A stretch of DNA of 64,000 nucleotides from Actinokineospora inagensis DSM 44258 (GTDB lineage: Bacteria > Actinomycetota > Actinomycetes > Mycobacteriales > Pseudonocardiaceae), in assembly GCF_000482865.1 (NCBI RefSeq), contig NZ_AXWW01000018.1:17746-81745 (forward strand), written 5' to 3'. Positions 53,797-62,803 of the stretch are shown in pieces; within the stretch, counting starts at the first letter, position 1, and each line of letters begins with the position of its first letter. The notes under the pieces are model-generated. The model worked only from the letters and a program-made list of their open reading frames with translations. It was not told the DNA's origin and ran no database searches. Both the position numbers and the translations under genes were made by a program.

Positions 53797-54780
53797 GTGA
53801 GCAGTGCGGAAGCGACTGAGACCAAGGGCGCCCACGGCGTCGGCCTGGCCACGGTGACCGGTGACGGCACGGTCCTGGACACCTGGTTCCCCAGCCCGAG
53901 GCTGGGGTCGACCGGCGAGCCGGGCACCGTCCGGCTCAGCACCGAGGAGGCCACCGCCGAGTTGGGCGCGGGGGTCGCAGCGCTGCTCGGACCGGACTCG
54001 CTGCGCGGCGTCGAGGTGGTCGCGGTGCGCACCGCGGTCGACGACCTGGAGCGCCCGCCCGCCGACGCGCACGATGTGTACCTGCGGCTGCACCTGCTGT
54101 CGAGCAGGCTGGTCCGCCCGCACGGGCAGAACCTGGACGGGATCTTCGGCCTGCTGGCCAACGTGGTGTGGACGAACTTCGGCCCGTGCCCGGTGGAGGG
54201 GTTCGAGGCGACCCGGTTGCGGCTGCGCGGTCGCGGTCAGGTGACCGTCTACGGGGTGGACAAGTTCCCGCGGATGGTCGACTACGTGGTGCCCGCCGGG
54301 GTGCGGGTCGCCGAGGCGGACCGGGTGCGGCTGGGCGCGCACCTGGCGACCGGGACCACGGTGATGCACGAGGGTTTCGTCAACTTCAACGCGGGCACGC
54401 TCGGCGCGTCCATGGTGGAGGGTCGCATCTCGGCCGGGGTCGTGGTCGGCGACGGTTCGGACGTCGGCGGCGGCGCGTCGATCATGGGGACGCTGTCCGG
54501 TGGCGGCAAGGAGGTCATCGGCATCGGCGAGCGGTGCCTGCTGGGCGCGAACGCGGGCATCGGGATCTCGCTGGGTGACGACTGCGTCGTCGAGGCCGGC
54601 CTGTACGTGACCGCGGGGACGAAGGTGCGGCTCTCGGACGGGACACTGGTGAAGGCGCGCGAACTGTCCGGCGAGTCGGGTCTGCTGTTCCGGCGCAACT
54701 CGACGACCGGGGCCGTGGAGGTCGTGTCGCGGGACGGTCGCGGTATCGAGTTGAACTCGGCGTTGCACGCCAACGACTGA
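53797..54780 (+). CDS. dapD: Tetrahydrodipicolinate N-succinyltransferase
   Basis: A 327-residue left-handed beta-helix acyltransferase of the actinobacterial DapD type. It uses succinyl-CoA. Features are '[20 protein letters not shown]', '[20 protein letters not shown]', '[20 protein letters not shown]' and '[19 protein letters not shown]'. GTG 53797 follows TACCGT by 7 bases, pointing to a leaderless mRNA; the upstream TTG 53779 is less likely. Forms the DAP pathway with dapE and dapC. Confidence 0.95.
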   Translation: MSSAEATETKGAHGVGLATVTGDGTVLDTWFPSPRLGSTGEPGTVRLSTEEATAELGAGVAALLGPDSLRGVEVVAVRTAVDDLERPPADAHDVYLRLHLLSSRLVRPHGQNLDGIFGLLANVVWTNFGPCPVEGFEATRLRLRGRGQVTVYGVDKFPRMVDYVVPAGVRVAEADRVRLGAHLATGTTVMHEGFVNFNAGTLGASMVEGRISAGVVVGDGSDVGGGASIMGTLSGGGKEVIGIGERCLLGANAGIGISLGDDCVVEAGLYVTAGTKVRLSDGTLVKARELSGESGLLFRRNSTTGAVEVVSRDGRGIELNSALHAND

Positions 54781-54825
54781 CTTCGGTGAACTGGGGCTGA
54801 ACACCGGGCGAATACCATGTCCCGT

Positions 54826-55674
54826 GTGACAGCACTCGGCGAGCAGATCAGAACCCGCCTGCGGGCCCAGTCGGCGGAGTTGACCGCCCGCACCGAAGGG
54901 GCCCGCGAAGGCACCGACCCCGAACACGTCCACCAGATGCGGGTGGCCGTGCGACGGGCGCGGGCGGCGTTGAAGGCCGGGCTGCCGCTGCCCGACCTGG
55001 ACGCGGAACTGAAGTGGCTCGGGGCCTCCCTGGGCGCGGTCCGGGACCTGGACGTGCAGTTGGACAGCCTGCGCGCCCAAGCCGTCGGGTTCTCCGCGGA
55101 GGAGCGGGAAGCCGTCGAACAGCTCCTGCAGGGCCTGGTGGTCCGCCGGTGGGCGGCCCGGCGGACGATGCGGAAGGCTTTACGCGGCCGCCGGTACAAC
55201 CGGCTGCTGGACGCGCTCGGCGCCGCCGCCGAGTCGACCGTCGTGGTCGAGCCGGACGAAGAACCACCGGCCCTGGTCAGCGTGATCCGCAAGCCGCACC
55301 GGAAGCTGATGGCCGCCGCGGCGGCCCTGGGCGAGGACCCGCCGGACGACGACCTGCACGCCCTGCGCATCCACGGCAAACGCCTGCGCTACGCCGCCGA
55401 GATGGCCGAGCCCGTTGCCCGCAAACGGATCCGTGCCCTGGTCGCGGTCACCAAGGAGTTCCAGGACATCCTCGGCGACCACCAGGACGCCGTCATCGCC
55501 GAGGACACCATCCGCGGCCTGCTCGCCGACTTCACGGCCGATGTCCCGGTGCCCGTCGTGTTCGTCGCCGGTCGCCTGGTGGAACGCGAGCGGGCCCGCA
55601 AGGCCCAGTGCCGGGCCACTTGGCATGCCGCCCTAGTCGACGTCGACCGCTGCGCGGGAGCTCTGCTGGACTGA
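54826..55674 (+). CDS. CHAD-domain protein
   Basis: A 282-residue helical CHAD protein, rich in conserved His and Lys/Arg pairs ('DPEHVHQMRVAVRRARAALK', 'LHALRIHGKRLRYAAEMAEP'). CHAD proteins bind polyphosphate. GTG 54826 follows TACCAT by 7 bases; ATG 54817 is the alternative. No CYTH partner domain is encoded beside it. The minisatellite follows directly. Confidence 0.9.
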   Translation: MTALGEQIRTRLRAQSAELTARTEGAREGTDPEHVHQMRVAVRRARAALKAGLPLPDLDAELKWLGASLGAVRDLDVQLDSLRAQAVGFSAEEREAVEQLLQGLVVRRWAARRTMRKALRGRRYNRLLDALGAAAESTVVVEPDEEPPALVSVIRKPHRKLMAAAAALGEDPPDDDLHALRIHGKRLRYAAEMAEPVARKRIRALVAVTKEFQDILGDHQDAVIAEDTIRGLLADFTADVPVPVVFVAGRLVERERARKAQCRATWHAALVDVDRCAGALLD

Positions 55675-55675
55675 C

Positions 55676-56180
55676 CCCGCCGGACTGCCCCATGCCGGCC
55701 GCCCCCTGCTGGACTGATCCATGCCGGGCCAGCCCCTGCTGGACTGGTCCTGCCGGATCGGTCCTATTCGGCTGCTCCCTGCCGGACAGATTCCCGCAGG
55801 GCCAGTTCTGCCGGGCCGACCCCCGCCGGACCAACCCTGCTGGACCGCCCCTGCCGGGCCGACCCCTGCTGGACTGCCCCCGCCGTACCGACCCTGCCGG
55901 ACCCACCCCGGCCGTGCCGACCTTGCCGTACCGACCTTGCAGGGCTGGCCCCGTCGGGCTGGCCTTGCCGGACCAACCCCGCCGTACCGACCCTGCCGGG
56001 CTACCCCCACCGGACCGACCCGTCGGGCTGGCTCTGCTCTGCCCTGCCGGGACCGACCCCGCCGGACCAACCCTGCCGGGCTGATCTCGCCGTACCGACC
56101 TTGCAGGGCTGGCCCCGTCGGGCTGGCCCTGCTGGGCTGGCCCTGCTGGACTGGCCCTGCTGGACTGGCCCGAGTGGTCG
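55676..56180. repeat. 15-base-period minisatellite
   Basis: About 33 degenerate units of 15 bases, such as CCCTGCCGGACCGAC and CCCTGCTGGACTGGC, begin right after the CHAD stop. The period being a multiple of three leaves both strands open for long stretches and gives Pro/Gly-rich pentapeptide-like translations. No ribosome site or start supports a gene. Confidence 0.8.
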
Positions 56181-56243
56181 GCCACCCACATTCCCCGCAC
56201 TTGTCCACAGCCAACCCCGCCACCTCCCGTTGATCTTGCCCCG

Positions 56244-56292
56244 CCGGTAGACTGGCATCGGGGACGCCCCCCGGGAAGGGTGGGGGCCGCCC
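56244..56292 (-). repeat. Dispersed hairpin repeat, copy 5
   Basis: Reverse orientation, essentially identical to copy 1 over its whole length; preceded by GATCTTGCCCCG as at copy 3. Confidence 0.87.
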
Positions 56293-56590
56293 GGGGGTGG
56301 TTTGTGCTGGCGGGATGGGGCAGCCCGAGGTGGGTTTGTGCTGGTGGGGTGGGGATTTTGAGTGGGTGTGGGGGTTGGTGATGTCGTGGGCTGTGGTGCG
56401 GGGGGCTCGGGTGATGGTGGTGGTTTCTGTCGGGCGGGGGGTGCTGGTGGCGGGGTAACCCGTGGGGTGTGGGGGCCGGTGCGTGGTCGAGGGTGGTTGT
56501 CGTGGGTCGGTGGGTGGAGGTGGTCGGTTCTGGGTGTGCCGGTGGCTGCGGGGCGGTTCGGCGGGCTGGGGTTGAGGCGGCAATGGGGGT

Positions 56591-56629
56591 GGTTGGTCGC
56601 TCAGTCCGCGCCGGGCTGAGCGACCAACC
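56591..56629. terminator. Terminator after the nitrilase-like gene
   Basis: A perfect 14-bp stem (GGTTGGTCGCTCAG / CTGAGCGACCAACC) with an 11-base loop, 11 bases past the leftward gene ending at 56641. Confidence 0.85.
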
Positions 56630-56640
56630 AAGGGGGCGGG

Positions 56641-57738
56641 CTATCCCCGGTCGGCCAGGGGGGCGGCTTCCCAGACGGCGACGGTGTCGGGTGGGGTGTG
56701 GGTGCCCGCGCCGCCGACCTGGAGGGCGGGTGGGACTAGTTGGGTGTCGAGGACCCGGGTGGCGTGGGCGACGGTGCGCCTGCCGTCGCGTTCGACCGCG
56801 GTGACGCGTTGGACGTCGGTGCGCGGCCAGGGGACCGGGGGGATGCCGGGGTTCATGCCGTCGCAGATCATGGCGTAGCCGTCCTCGCGGGCGGTGATGC
56901 CGAACGCCGGGTCGAGGGACATGCCGCAGGACGTGACCAGGTGGATGTCGATCTCGGGCTGGTCCGGTACCAGGTTCTCCATGGTGCGCAGCAAGCCGAG
57001 GTTGGCGTTCGTCCCGGCGTAGGCGGCGATGTGCTCCAGGCAGACCTCCAGGCCGAACACCAGCGGCCGGCCGTCCGGGCCGTGCTTGCCGTGCACGGCG
57101 AAGGTGTGCCACCGCCAGAACTCGGCGCCGCGGAAGCTGAGCCGGAACATCGGGTTGAGCGCGGCGTCCCACTGGGTGCGGTCGACGCCGATCGCGTAGT
57201 CGATGGTGGACATCAGCGCCTTCTGGTTGGTCGTGGCGGCGCCGACGGTGGCCAGGGCGGTGGGGTTGGCGTTGGCGGCGCGCTCGGCCGGGGTGAGCGC
57301 GGTGTCCGGTCCGCCGTTGACGACCGCGGTCGTGTTGAAGTAGCTGGGGTCGTCCTGGGTTCCCTTGTGCCAGAACATGGTTCCCGGGATGACGATCCAG
57401 TCGGCGAACCGGTCGGCGGCGAAGAACGGCTTGAGGACCTCCTCGATGAGGCCGGGGAGCAGCGCCTCGCCGTTCGGGTAGCTGTCGCCGAGCGCGGTGG
57501 CCGGTTGGGACGGTCCGCCGTAGCGGAAGTAGAACTCGGGGGCCACGAACACCTTCAGGGTGTCCGCGTCGCCGAGCTGGAAGGCGCCCGCGGCCCAGTC
57601 GGCGACCCCGCAGAGGGTCTCGCCGCGGACCTTGAGGTCCTCGCGGAACCGGTTGGGCTCGTCGCCGGTGAGGACCGGGGTGGGGGTCGAGGTGACCGAC
57701 CCGTAGCTGATGAGCTGGATGTTGCGGTAGTTCGGCAC
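56641..57738 (-). CDS. Nitrilase-superfamily-like hydrolase
   Basis: A 365-residue protein not assignable to a named enzyme. Features recall the carbon-nitrogen hydrolase fold: 'KVFVAPEFYFRYGG' has a Glu in the place of the first catalytic residue, and 'LVFGLEVCLEHIAAYAG' has the nucleophile-type Cys followed by an acidic residue. The lysine was not located with certainty. N-terminus 'PNYRNIQLISYGSV' is beta-strand-like. GTG 57738 has AAGGAG 5 bases upstream. Transcribed after the RhiA-like gene, 84 bases downstream. Activity is inference. Confidence 0.6.
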   Translation of the reverse strand: MPNYRNIQLISYGSVTSTPTPVLTGDEPNRFREDLKVRGETLCGVADWAAGAFQLGDADTLKVFVAPEFYFRYGGPSQPATALGDSYPNGEALLPGLIEEVLKPFFAADRFADWIVIPGTMFWHKGTQDDPSYFNTTAVVNGGPDTALTPAERAANANPTALATVGAATTNQKALMSTIDYAIGVDRTQWDAALNPMFRLSFRGAEFWRWHTFAVHGKHGPDGRPLVFGLEVCLEHIAAYAGTNANLGLLRTMENLVPDQPEIDIHLVTSCGMSLDPAFGITAREDGYAMICDGMNPGIPPVPWPRTDVQRVTAVERDGRRTVAHATRVLDTQLVPPALQVGGAGTHTPPDTVAVWEAAPLADRG

Positions 57739-57822
57739 GGCATCTCCTTGTCCGGGCTGGTTCGCTGGCACGGCGGGGCGCGGGGTGCGGACCGCGCCCC
57801 GCCGTCTCACCGGGGCGCGGCC

Positions 57823-58449
57823 TCAGACCGCGCTCGCGCTGACCTGCCAGACGTTGCTGGAGCTGAGGGTGGCGGTCATGGCGAAGGTGCCGTCGTAGGG
57901 CACCTCGGCCTCGTTGGTGATCTGCTCGATGTCCAGGACCTGCCCGGCGGTGAAGGTGCCCGCGGTGATCCAGTACTCCGGGTGCGGGGTGAACACGAGG
58001 TTGGTGTTCGGCTGGGCCTGCACGGCGAAGGTGCCCGCGTTGGACATCCCGATGCCGACGGTGGCGGTGTTGGCCGGGATGCCGCTGAGCTCGCGCACGT
58101 AGAGCGAGCCGAGCTGCGGGGTGCCGACGGCCGGTCCGGGCACGAAGGTGAACGCGCCGCGGCGGTAGTCGAACTGGACCTGGTTGTTGGTGAGGCTGTC
58201 CGGGTCGGCGCCGATGGTCTGCTGCGCCCGGAAGGTGACGCCCGGCTGCAGGGACCCGGTCTGCGCCCACACGAAGCTGTAGTCCAGCGCCCAGGTGAAG
58301 GTGACGGTGGTGCCCGGCCACGCGGGCGCGGTCAACCAGGCCAGCGACAGCGCGTTGGGCACGCCGAGGTCAACCGGCTTCTGGTAGACACAAAGGTCCT
58401 GGTACTGGGTCGAATTATTCGTGACGGTGAGCGAGTACTGAGTGGACAT
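57823..58449 (-). CDS. RhiA-like protein
   Basis: A 208-residue protein without signal peptide. From memory it resembles Rhizobium RhiA (rhizosphere-expressed protein): 'TQYSLTVTNNSTQYQDLCVY', 'GVPNALSLAWLTAPAW' and 'PHPEYWITAGTFTAGQVLDI' are the best segments. Beta-rich, with one Cys. RhiA is quorum-sensing-controlled in rhizobia; its biochemical role is unknown. ATG 58449 with GGGAG about 10 bases upstream. First gene of a two-gene unit with the nitrilase-like gene. Confidence 0.65.
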   Translation of the reverse strand: MSTQYSLTVTNNSTQYQDLCVYQKPVDLGVPNALSLAWLTAPAWPGTTVTFTWALDYSFVWAQTGSLQPGVTFRAQQTIGADPDSLTNNQVQFDYRRGAFTFVPGPAVGTPQLGSLYVRELSGIPANTATVGIGMSNAGTFAVQAQPNTNLVFTPHPEYWITAGTFTAGQVLDIEQITNEAEVPYDGTFAMTATLSSSNVWQVSASAV

Positions 58450-58662
58450 GCGAAATACTCCCAACAGGAATGGGTGGAATGACGCTGAAGTGACCCCGTC
58501 CCCGAAAGCCGTCCCCGGTGTTCCCGGTTTTCGAAGACCGGATTAGTACAGCACCGTTTCCGCGAATGCGTCAATGATTCCGGGATCGCCCGATAGGGCG
58601 TGACCTTGGCATACGGAAAGTCAGCACAGTTGATGCCGGGCAATGAGAATCGCCACCCGACG

Positions 58663-59013
58663 ATGGTGACGAAAGTGTGCGAATACTGCGGCAGGCCAAT
58701 TGTCGCGGTCACCGCGGGTAGACCGCGCCGTTACTGCACGGCGGCGTGCCGCCAGCGCGCGTACCGCAGCCGGGCGCTCGCCGCGGACGCGCGGGAGCGG
58801 ATCGAACTGGGTCAACTGGCGCTTCAGTTGCGGGACAACGCCGATCGGCTGCTGTTGCTGGCGCAGGGGTGGCAGCCGCCGGACGGCGCCGACCCGGTCG
58901 ACTCCGTGCTTACCGACACCGTTCGGCTGGCGACCGAGTTGGCCGCCCGCGGACATGTTCTTCGTAGTGACGAAGGCGGTCACGAAACGCCCGCACCGAG
59001 ATCACCCGAGTAG
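58663..59013 (+). CDS. Small zinc-finger protein
   Basis: A 116-residue protein. The N-terminus 'KVCEYCGRPIVAVTAGRPRR' followed by YCTAACRQRAYRSRA is a zinc finger of four Cys type found in small actinobacterial DNA-binding-like proteins. The rest is a helical region ('IELGQLALQLRDNADRLLLL'). Possible starts are ATG 58663, 58633 and 58600; no ribosome site decides. The 150 bases upstream are less GC-rich than average. Function unknown. Confidence 0.65.
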   Translation: MVTKVCEYCGRPIVAVTAGRPRRYCTAACRQRAYRSRALAADARERIELGQLALQLRDNADRLLLLAQGWQPPDGADPVDSVLTDTVRLATELAARGHVLRSDEGGHETPAPRSPE

Positions 59014-59055
59014 GCTAGTGACACGAGCGACCATTGTCGGAAACGCGAATCAACC

Positions 59056-60147
59056 TTAGCTAAGGCGGTTTACCGCTGCCTCGACGCGTTCATCGGTGGC
59101 GGTGAGGGCGATGCGGACGTGCTCCGCGCCCGCAGGCCCGTAGAAGGTCCCGGAGGACACCAGGATTCCGCGCCCCGCCAACCAGGCGACAGTGTCCCAG
59201 GCCGGTTCACCGCGGGTGGACCACAGGTAGAGGCCCGCCTCGGAGTGGTCGACCCGGAACCCGGCGCGCTCCAGCGCCGGGCGCAGCAGCGCGCGGCGGG
59301 CGGCGAACCTGGCCTTCTGCGCGGCGACGTGGGTGTCGTCGGACAGCGCCGCGGTCATCGCGGCCTGCACCGGCCGGGGCACGATCAACCCGGCGTGCTT
59401 GCGGACCTCCAGCAGCCCGCGCACCAGCGCCGGGTCGCCGGTGACGAAGCCCGCGCGGTACCCGGCGAGGCTGGAGGTCTTGGACAGCGAGTGCACCCCG
59501 AGGATCCCGGTCAGGTCTCCGCCGCTGACCGACGGGTGCAGTACCGAGACCGGCTCGGTCTCCCACCCCAACGCCAGGTAGCACTCGTCGGAGACGACGA
59601 TGGTGCCGCGTTCCCGCGCCCAGTCGACGACCTTGCGCAGGTGCTCGACCGGCAGCACGCGCCCCGTCGGGTTGGACGGGGAGTTCAGCCAGATCATCGA
59701 CGGCGCGGCGGGCCCGAGCGCGGTCAGGCCGTCGGCCCTGGTGTGCTCGGCGCCCGCGAGCCGCGCGCCGACCTCGTAGGTCGGGTACGCCAGTTCCGGG
59801 ATCACCACCGACCGCGCGCCGAGCAGTGTCGGCAGCCACGCGACCAGTTCCTTCGAGCCGATCGTCGGCAGCACGGCGTCCGGGTCGAGCCCGGTCACCC
59901 CGTGCCTGCGGGCCAGCGCGGCGACGGCGGCCTCGCGCAACTCCGGGATGCCGTGCGTGGTCGGGTAGCCGGGCAGCTCGGCCGCCGTGCCCAGGGCGGC
60001 CTGGACCAGCGGCGGCACCGGGTCGACCGGGGTGCCCATGGAGAGGTCGACCACGCCGTCCGGGTGCGTCCTGGCCCGAGCGGCGTGGTCGGCGAGGACG
60101 TCCCAGGGGAAGTCCGGCAACTCGGGGAACCGCGCGGCGGGGGTCAC
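59056..60147 (-). CDS. dapC: Succinyldiaminopimelate transaminase
   Basis: A 363-residue PLP-dependent class I aminotransferase. It has 'WLNSPSNPTGRVLPVEHLRK', 'VSDECYLALGW' and the Schiff-base lysine in 'GVHSLSKTSSLAGYRAGFVT', with the C-terminal Arg in 'EHVRIALTAT'. It converts N-succinyl-2-amino-6-ketopimelate in lysine synthesis. GTG overlaps the ferredoxin stop (GTGA). Rv1178 with Rv1177 is the same pair. Confidence 0.92.
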   Translation of the reverse strand: MTPAARFPELPDFPWDVLADHAARARTHPDGVVDLSMGTPVDPVPPLVQAALGTAAELPGYPTTHGIPELREAAVAALARRHGVTGLDPDAVLPTIGSKELVAWLPTLLGARSVVIPELAYPTYEVGARLAGAEHTRADGLTALGPAAPSMIWLNSPSNPTGRVLPVEHLRKVVDWARERGTIVVSDECYLALGWETEPVSVLHPSVSGGDLTGILGVHSLSKTSSLAGYRAGFVTGDPALVRGLLEVRKHAGLIVPRPVQAAMTAALSDDTHVAAQKARFAARRALLRPALERAGFRVDHSEAGLYLWSTRGEPAWDTVAWLAGRGILVSSGTFYGPAGAEHVRIALTATDERVEAAVNRLS

Positions 60148-60464
60148 TCGCCCCGCGCGTCGAGGGCCTTGACCCAATCCGGGTCGGCGCTGACCTTGCC
60201 GGTCTTCGACGCGCCGCCGGGCGAACCCAGCTCGCTGAAGAAGTCGGCGTTGGCCTTCGTGTACGTCGACCACTGGTCGGGGACGTCGTCCTCGTAGTAG
60301 ATGGCCTCCACCGGGCACACCGGCTCGCAGGCACCGCAGTCCACGCACTCGTCGGGGTGGATGTAGAGCATCCGGTCGCCCTCGTAGATGCAGTCGACCG
60401 GGCACTCCTCGATGCACGCCTTGTCGAGGATGTCGACGCAGGGCTCGGCGATCACGTAGGTCAC
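60144..60464 (-). CDS. fdxA: Seven-iron ferredoxin
   Basis: A 106-residue ferredoxin with [3Fe-4S] and [4Fe-4S] sites: 'CVDILDKACIEECPVDCIYE' and 'CVDCGACEPVCPVEAIYYED'. It transfers electrons in the cytoplasm. GTG 60464 is chosen since TYVIAEPC begins the fold, with AGGAG 6 bases upstream. dapC is coupled to it by a 4-base overlap; why a ferredoxin precedes dapC is unknown, but the pair is widely conserved in actinobacteria. Confidence 0.94.
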   Translation of the reverse strand: MTYVIAEPCVDILDKACIEECPVDCIYEGDRMLYIHPDECVDCGACEPVCPVEAIYYEDDVPDQWSTYTKANADFFSELGSPGGASKTGKVSADPDWVKALDARGE

Positions 60465-60588
60465 TGCGCTCTCCTGCTCCTTCATGGTGTTGCGCGCGCA
60501 CTCGGGAGGATGCGCGACAGTCGACAGTATCCAACGGGACGATTGGTCACACGCACCCGGTGCTGCATAGGTCACATACCCTCGTCCG

Positions 60589-61296
60589 GTGCACCCCCAC
60601 CTCGACAAAGCCTGCGCCGACGCCTGGCAGGCCCAACACACGCGACCGCTGGGCTCCTGGCGTTTGCGCGCGTCCGGGGGCTACACGGGCAGAGCTAACA
60701 GCGCGTGGGTGAACGGCGACCCAGGTGTACCGGTCGCGGAGGCGTTGTCGCAGGTGGAGGGGTTCGCGGCGGCGCACGGAATCCGGCCGTACGCACAGGT
60801 TGTAGTCGGCTCCCGTTGGGAGGCGGAGCTGGCGCGTGCAGGGTGGGCGGTCAACCTCGCCCACCCCAGGGGCGCCGAGTCCGCCGTGATGCACAACTCC
60901 CCCGGCCACGGCGCCCCAACCGCCGAAGTTGCCGATTCACCATCCACCGAGTGGTGGACCGTGGCGCTGGGGGCGGCCCCCTCCCCGGCCGCCCACCATG
61001 TGGTCACCACCGGCTCCCGCGTCGGTTTCGCCTCCGCCCACCGCGACGGGGTCTTGGTCGGCACCGCCCGAGGCTGCGTCGTGGACGACTGGCTGCACCT
61101 CTCGATGGTCGAGGTCCTCCCCACCCACCGACGCCAGGGCATCGCCCTGGAGCTCCTGTCCGCCCTCGACCACTGGGCCCGCGGCGTCCGGGGCCGCGTG
61201 CTCCAGGTCGCGGTCCACAACTCGCCCGCCTTGACCCTCTACACCCACCAGGGCTACCGCGAATCCCACCGCTACCGCTATTGGATGCCGACCTGA
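60589..61296 (+). CDS. GNAT-family N-acetyltransferase
   Basis: A 235-residue acetyltransferase. The C-terminal half has 'LSMVEVLPTHRRQGIALELL' (acetyl-CoA site), 'QVAVHNSPALTLYTHQGYRE' and SHRYRYWMPT. The N-terminal half ('PLGSWRLRASGGYTGRANSA') resembles the GNAT domain-duplication group. GTG 60589 follows TACCCT by 6 bases (leaderless-type). Divergent from the ferredoxin; its stop codon lies in the left arm of a large palindrome. Confidence 0.86.
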   Translation: MHPHLDKACADAWQAQHTRPLGSWRLRASGGYTGRANSAWVNGDPGVPVAEALSQVEGFAAAHGIRPYAQVVVGSRWEAELARAGWAVNLAHPRGAESAVMHNSPGHGAPTAEVADSPSTEWWTVALGAAPSPAAHHVVTTGSRVGFASAHRDGVLVGTARGCVVDDWLHLSMVEVLPTHRRQGIALELLSALDHWARGVRGRVLQVAVHNSPALTLYTHQGYRESHRYRYWMPT

Positions 61297-61994
61297 GCAG
61301 CCCCCGAATCCAGCCTACCCACCCCCGCTGACATTCCCCACCCCTCACGCCCTCGGTATGGACAACTCCCCTTTATGTGGACCACATGCCCACAACCTGC
61401 CCGCCGCCATTCTCAATGTCCGCCCGCGACCCGTCGCTGCGGCGTGTAAACAACCCGCCCCCAACAAATCGCGCGATCACCCGGGCTTTGTGGATGATCT
61501 ACCCCCAATGAGCCGCAGGCTCATCTCGCACGTTGTGGATTACTCACCCCACAGGATGCCGGGCTGGCCCGGACTTCGCGGATGGCTTATCCCACCAGGT
61601 CATCGGTTCAAATCCCTGCCTCGTGGATTGTTCATCCCCACAGGATGCTGGGCCGGCTTGACCTTGTGGATGGCTTACCCCGATGCGGCCGTCGGCCGGT
61701 CGCACACGTTGTGGATGACTCATCCACATTGCGTTGTGGACAGCGCACATGTTGGTGTGCACAAGTTGCCCACATCTGCGATGACAGTTCGGACGGGGGT
61801 GGGGAGCGGCAACGGGTCGGTTGTGGGCATGTGGTCCACACAACTCGGCGACAGGTCGCGGGGCGGGAGTTGAGAATGCGGCGGGTCGGTTGTGGGCACG
61901 TGGTCCACATAAAGGGGAGTTGTCCACACCGAGGGCGTGAGGGGTGGGGAATGTCGGTGGGGGTGGGTAGGCTGGATTCGGGGGCTGCTCAGGT
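61291..61994. repeat. 0.7 kb palindromic region spanning stop to stop
   Basis: Inverted arms of about 145 bases (61291-61437 and 61848-61994) match at roughly nine in ten positions. The left arm starts at the GNAT stop and the right arm ends one codon from the stop of the next, convergent gene. The roughly 410-base centre has many GTGGAT / ATCCAC motifs, a tRNA-like GGTTCAAATCC (61605) and a 33-base direct repeat (about 61807 and 61878). TTGTCCACA at 61920. No gene. Confidence 0.8.
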
Positions 61995-62770
61995 TAGGGG
62001 GTGTCGAGCCATTTGCGGCCCTTTTTGACGGCGCGCTTGAGGGCGCTGCGTTCGCCGAGGTAGTCGCCTGCGGCGCCGAGGATGGGGAGTTTGCCGAGGG
62101 CGCGGTGGTAGATGCGGCCCTGGGGGCGTTTGTCGAGTTCGTCGCCGAGGGCGAAGAGGGTGCGGCCGAAGCGCCAGAGGGTTTTGGCGGCGGCTTTGGG
62201 GGTGATGCCGCCGTGTGCGGCGCGGGACTCGTCGAGGTCGGTGGTCATGTCGGCGGTGGCGGCGTCTTCGGCGGCGCGGGTGTCCGCGGTGCCGGCGGCG
62301 ACCTCGGGGGTGATGTCGCGGGCGAACAGGACGTGGGCGATGAGGCGGACCCGGGTCGCCGGGTCGTCGGCGCCGTGTTCGGCGGCGATGGCGGACAGGA
62401 CGAGGCCCTGTCCGGCGGTGGCGAGGGTGTCCTGGATGGGCAGGCGGTCGGCGAGGGCGCCGCCGATGCCGGGGATCGAGGCCATCAGCACGGTGAAGCG
62501 GCCGACGCGGTTGACCCACCATGTGTCGCGGTCGTCGACGGACATGTTGTGCCAGGCGGTGGTGCCCGGGATGAGCAGGCTCTCCAGGCCCTTGACCTCG
62601 GTCTGGTCGGCGCCCGCGAGGTCCGGGTCGCGGTCGGTCGAGCGGCCGAGCACGCGGCGGACCAACCCGAGCGGGTCGGATTCGCGGAGGGCGTCGAGGA
62701 GGGGGGTGGTGGCGCGGACGAACGGGCGGAGCACCAGCACCACGTGCCGGTCGGTGATCAGTTCAGCCAA
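61994..62770 (-). CDS. Conserved hypothetical protein
   Basis: Not recognised. A 258-residue helical protein; 'VGRFTVLMASIPGIGGALAD' followed by 'RLPIQDTLATAGQGLVLSAI' is a hydrophobic, Gly-rich central part that distantly recalls EcsC-like proteins. The C-terminus is basic (RSALKRAVKKGRKWLDTP). TTG at 62770; the upstream GGGAG gives a fair site. No signal peptide. Function unknown. Confidence 0.65.
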   Translation of the reverse strand: MAELITDRHVVLVLRPFVRATTPLLDALRESDPLGLVRRVLGRSTDRDPDLAGADQTEVKGLESLLIPGTTAWHNMSVDDRDTWWVNRVGRFTVLMASIPGIGGALADRLPIQDTLATAGQGLVLSAIAAEHGADDPATRVRLIAHVLFARDITPEVAAGTADTRAAEDAATADMTTDLDESRAAHGGITPKAAAKTLWRFGRTLFALGDELDKRPQGRIYHRALGKLPILGAAGDYLGERSALKRAVKKGRKWLDTP

Positions 62771-62803
62771 AGGGGACTCCCGGTGCGATCGCCGACGATC
62801 ATC

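Larger units (their letters stand above)
56181..56640. other. Gap between minisatellite and nitrilase-like gene
   Basis: No gene seen. Contains TTGTCCACA (56201-56209), hairpin repeat copy 5, about 290 bases of G/T-rich low-complexity sequence and a strong terminator hairpin at its right end. Confidence 0.65.

Noticed and set aside
55676-56180. Pentapeptide-repeat or collagen-like protein
   Set aside because: All frames on both strands are open, there is no start with a ribosome site, and no conserved residue register.
55532-58321. Very long leftward open frame (over 900 codons) through minisatellite and accessory genes
   Set aside because: It runs antisense to the CHAD 3' end and in a wrong frame through the nitrilase-like and RhiA-like genes. 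The composition is an artefact of GC-rich codon positions and the 15-base repeat.
61605-61615. tRNA T-loop-like GGTTCAAATCC
   Set aside because: The flanking bases cannot form a T-stem (ATC against CTG), and no acceptor or anticodon arm is found. At most a tRNA fragment.
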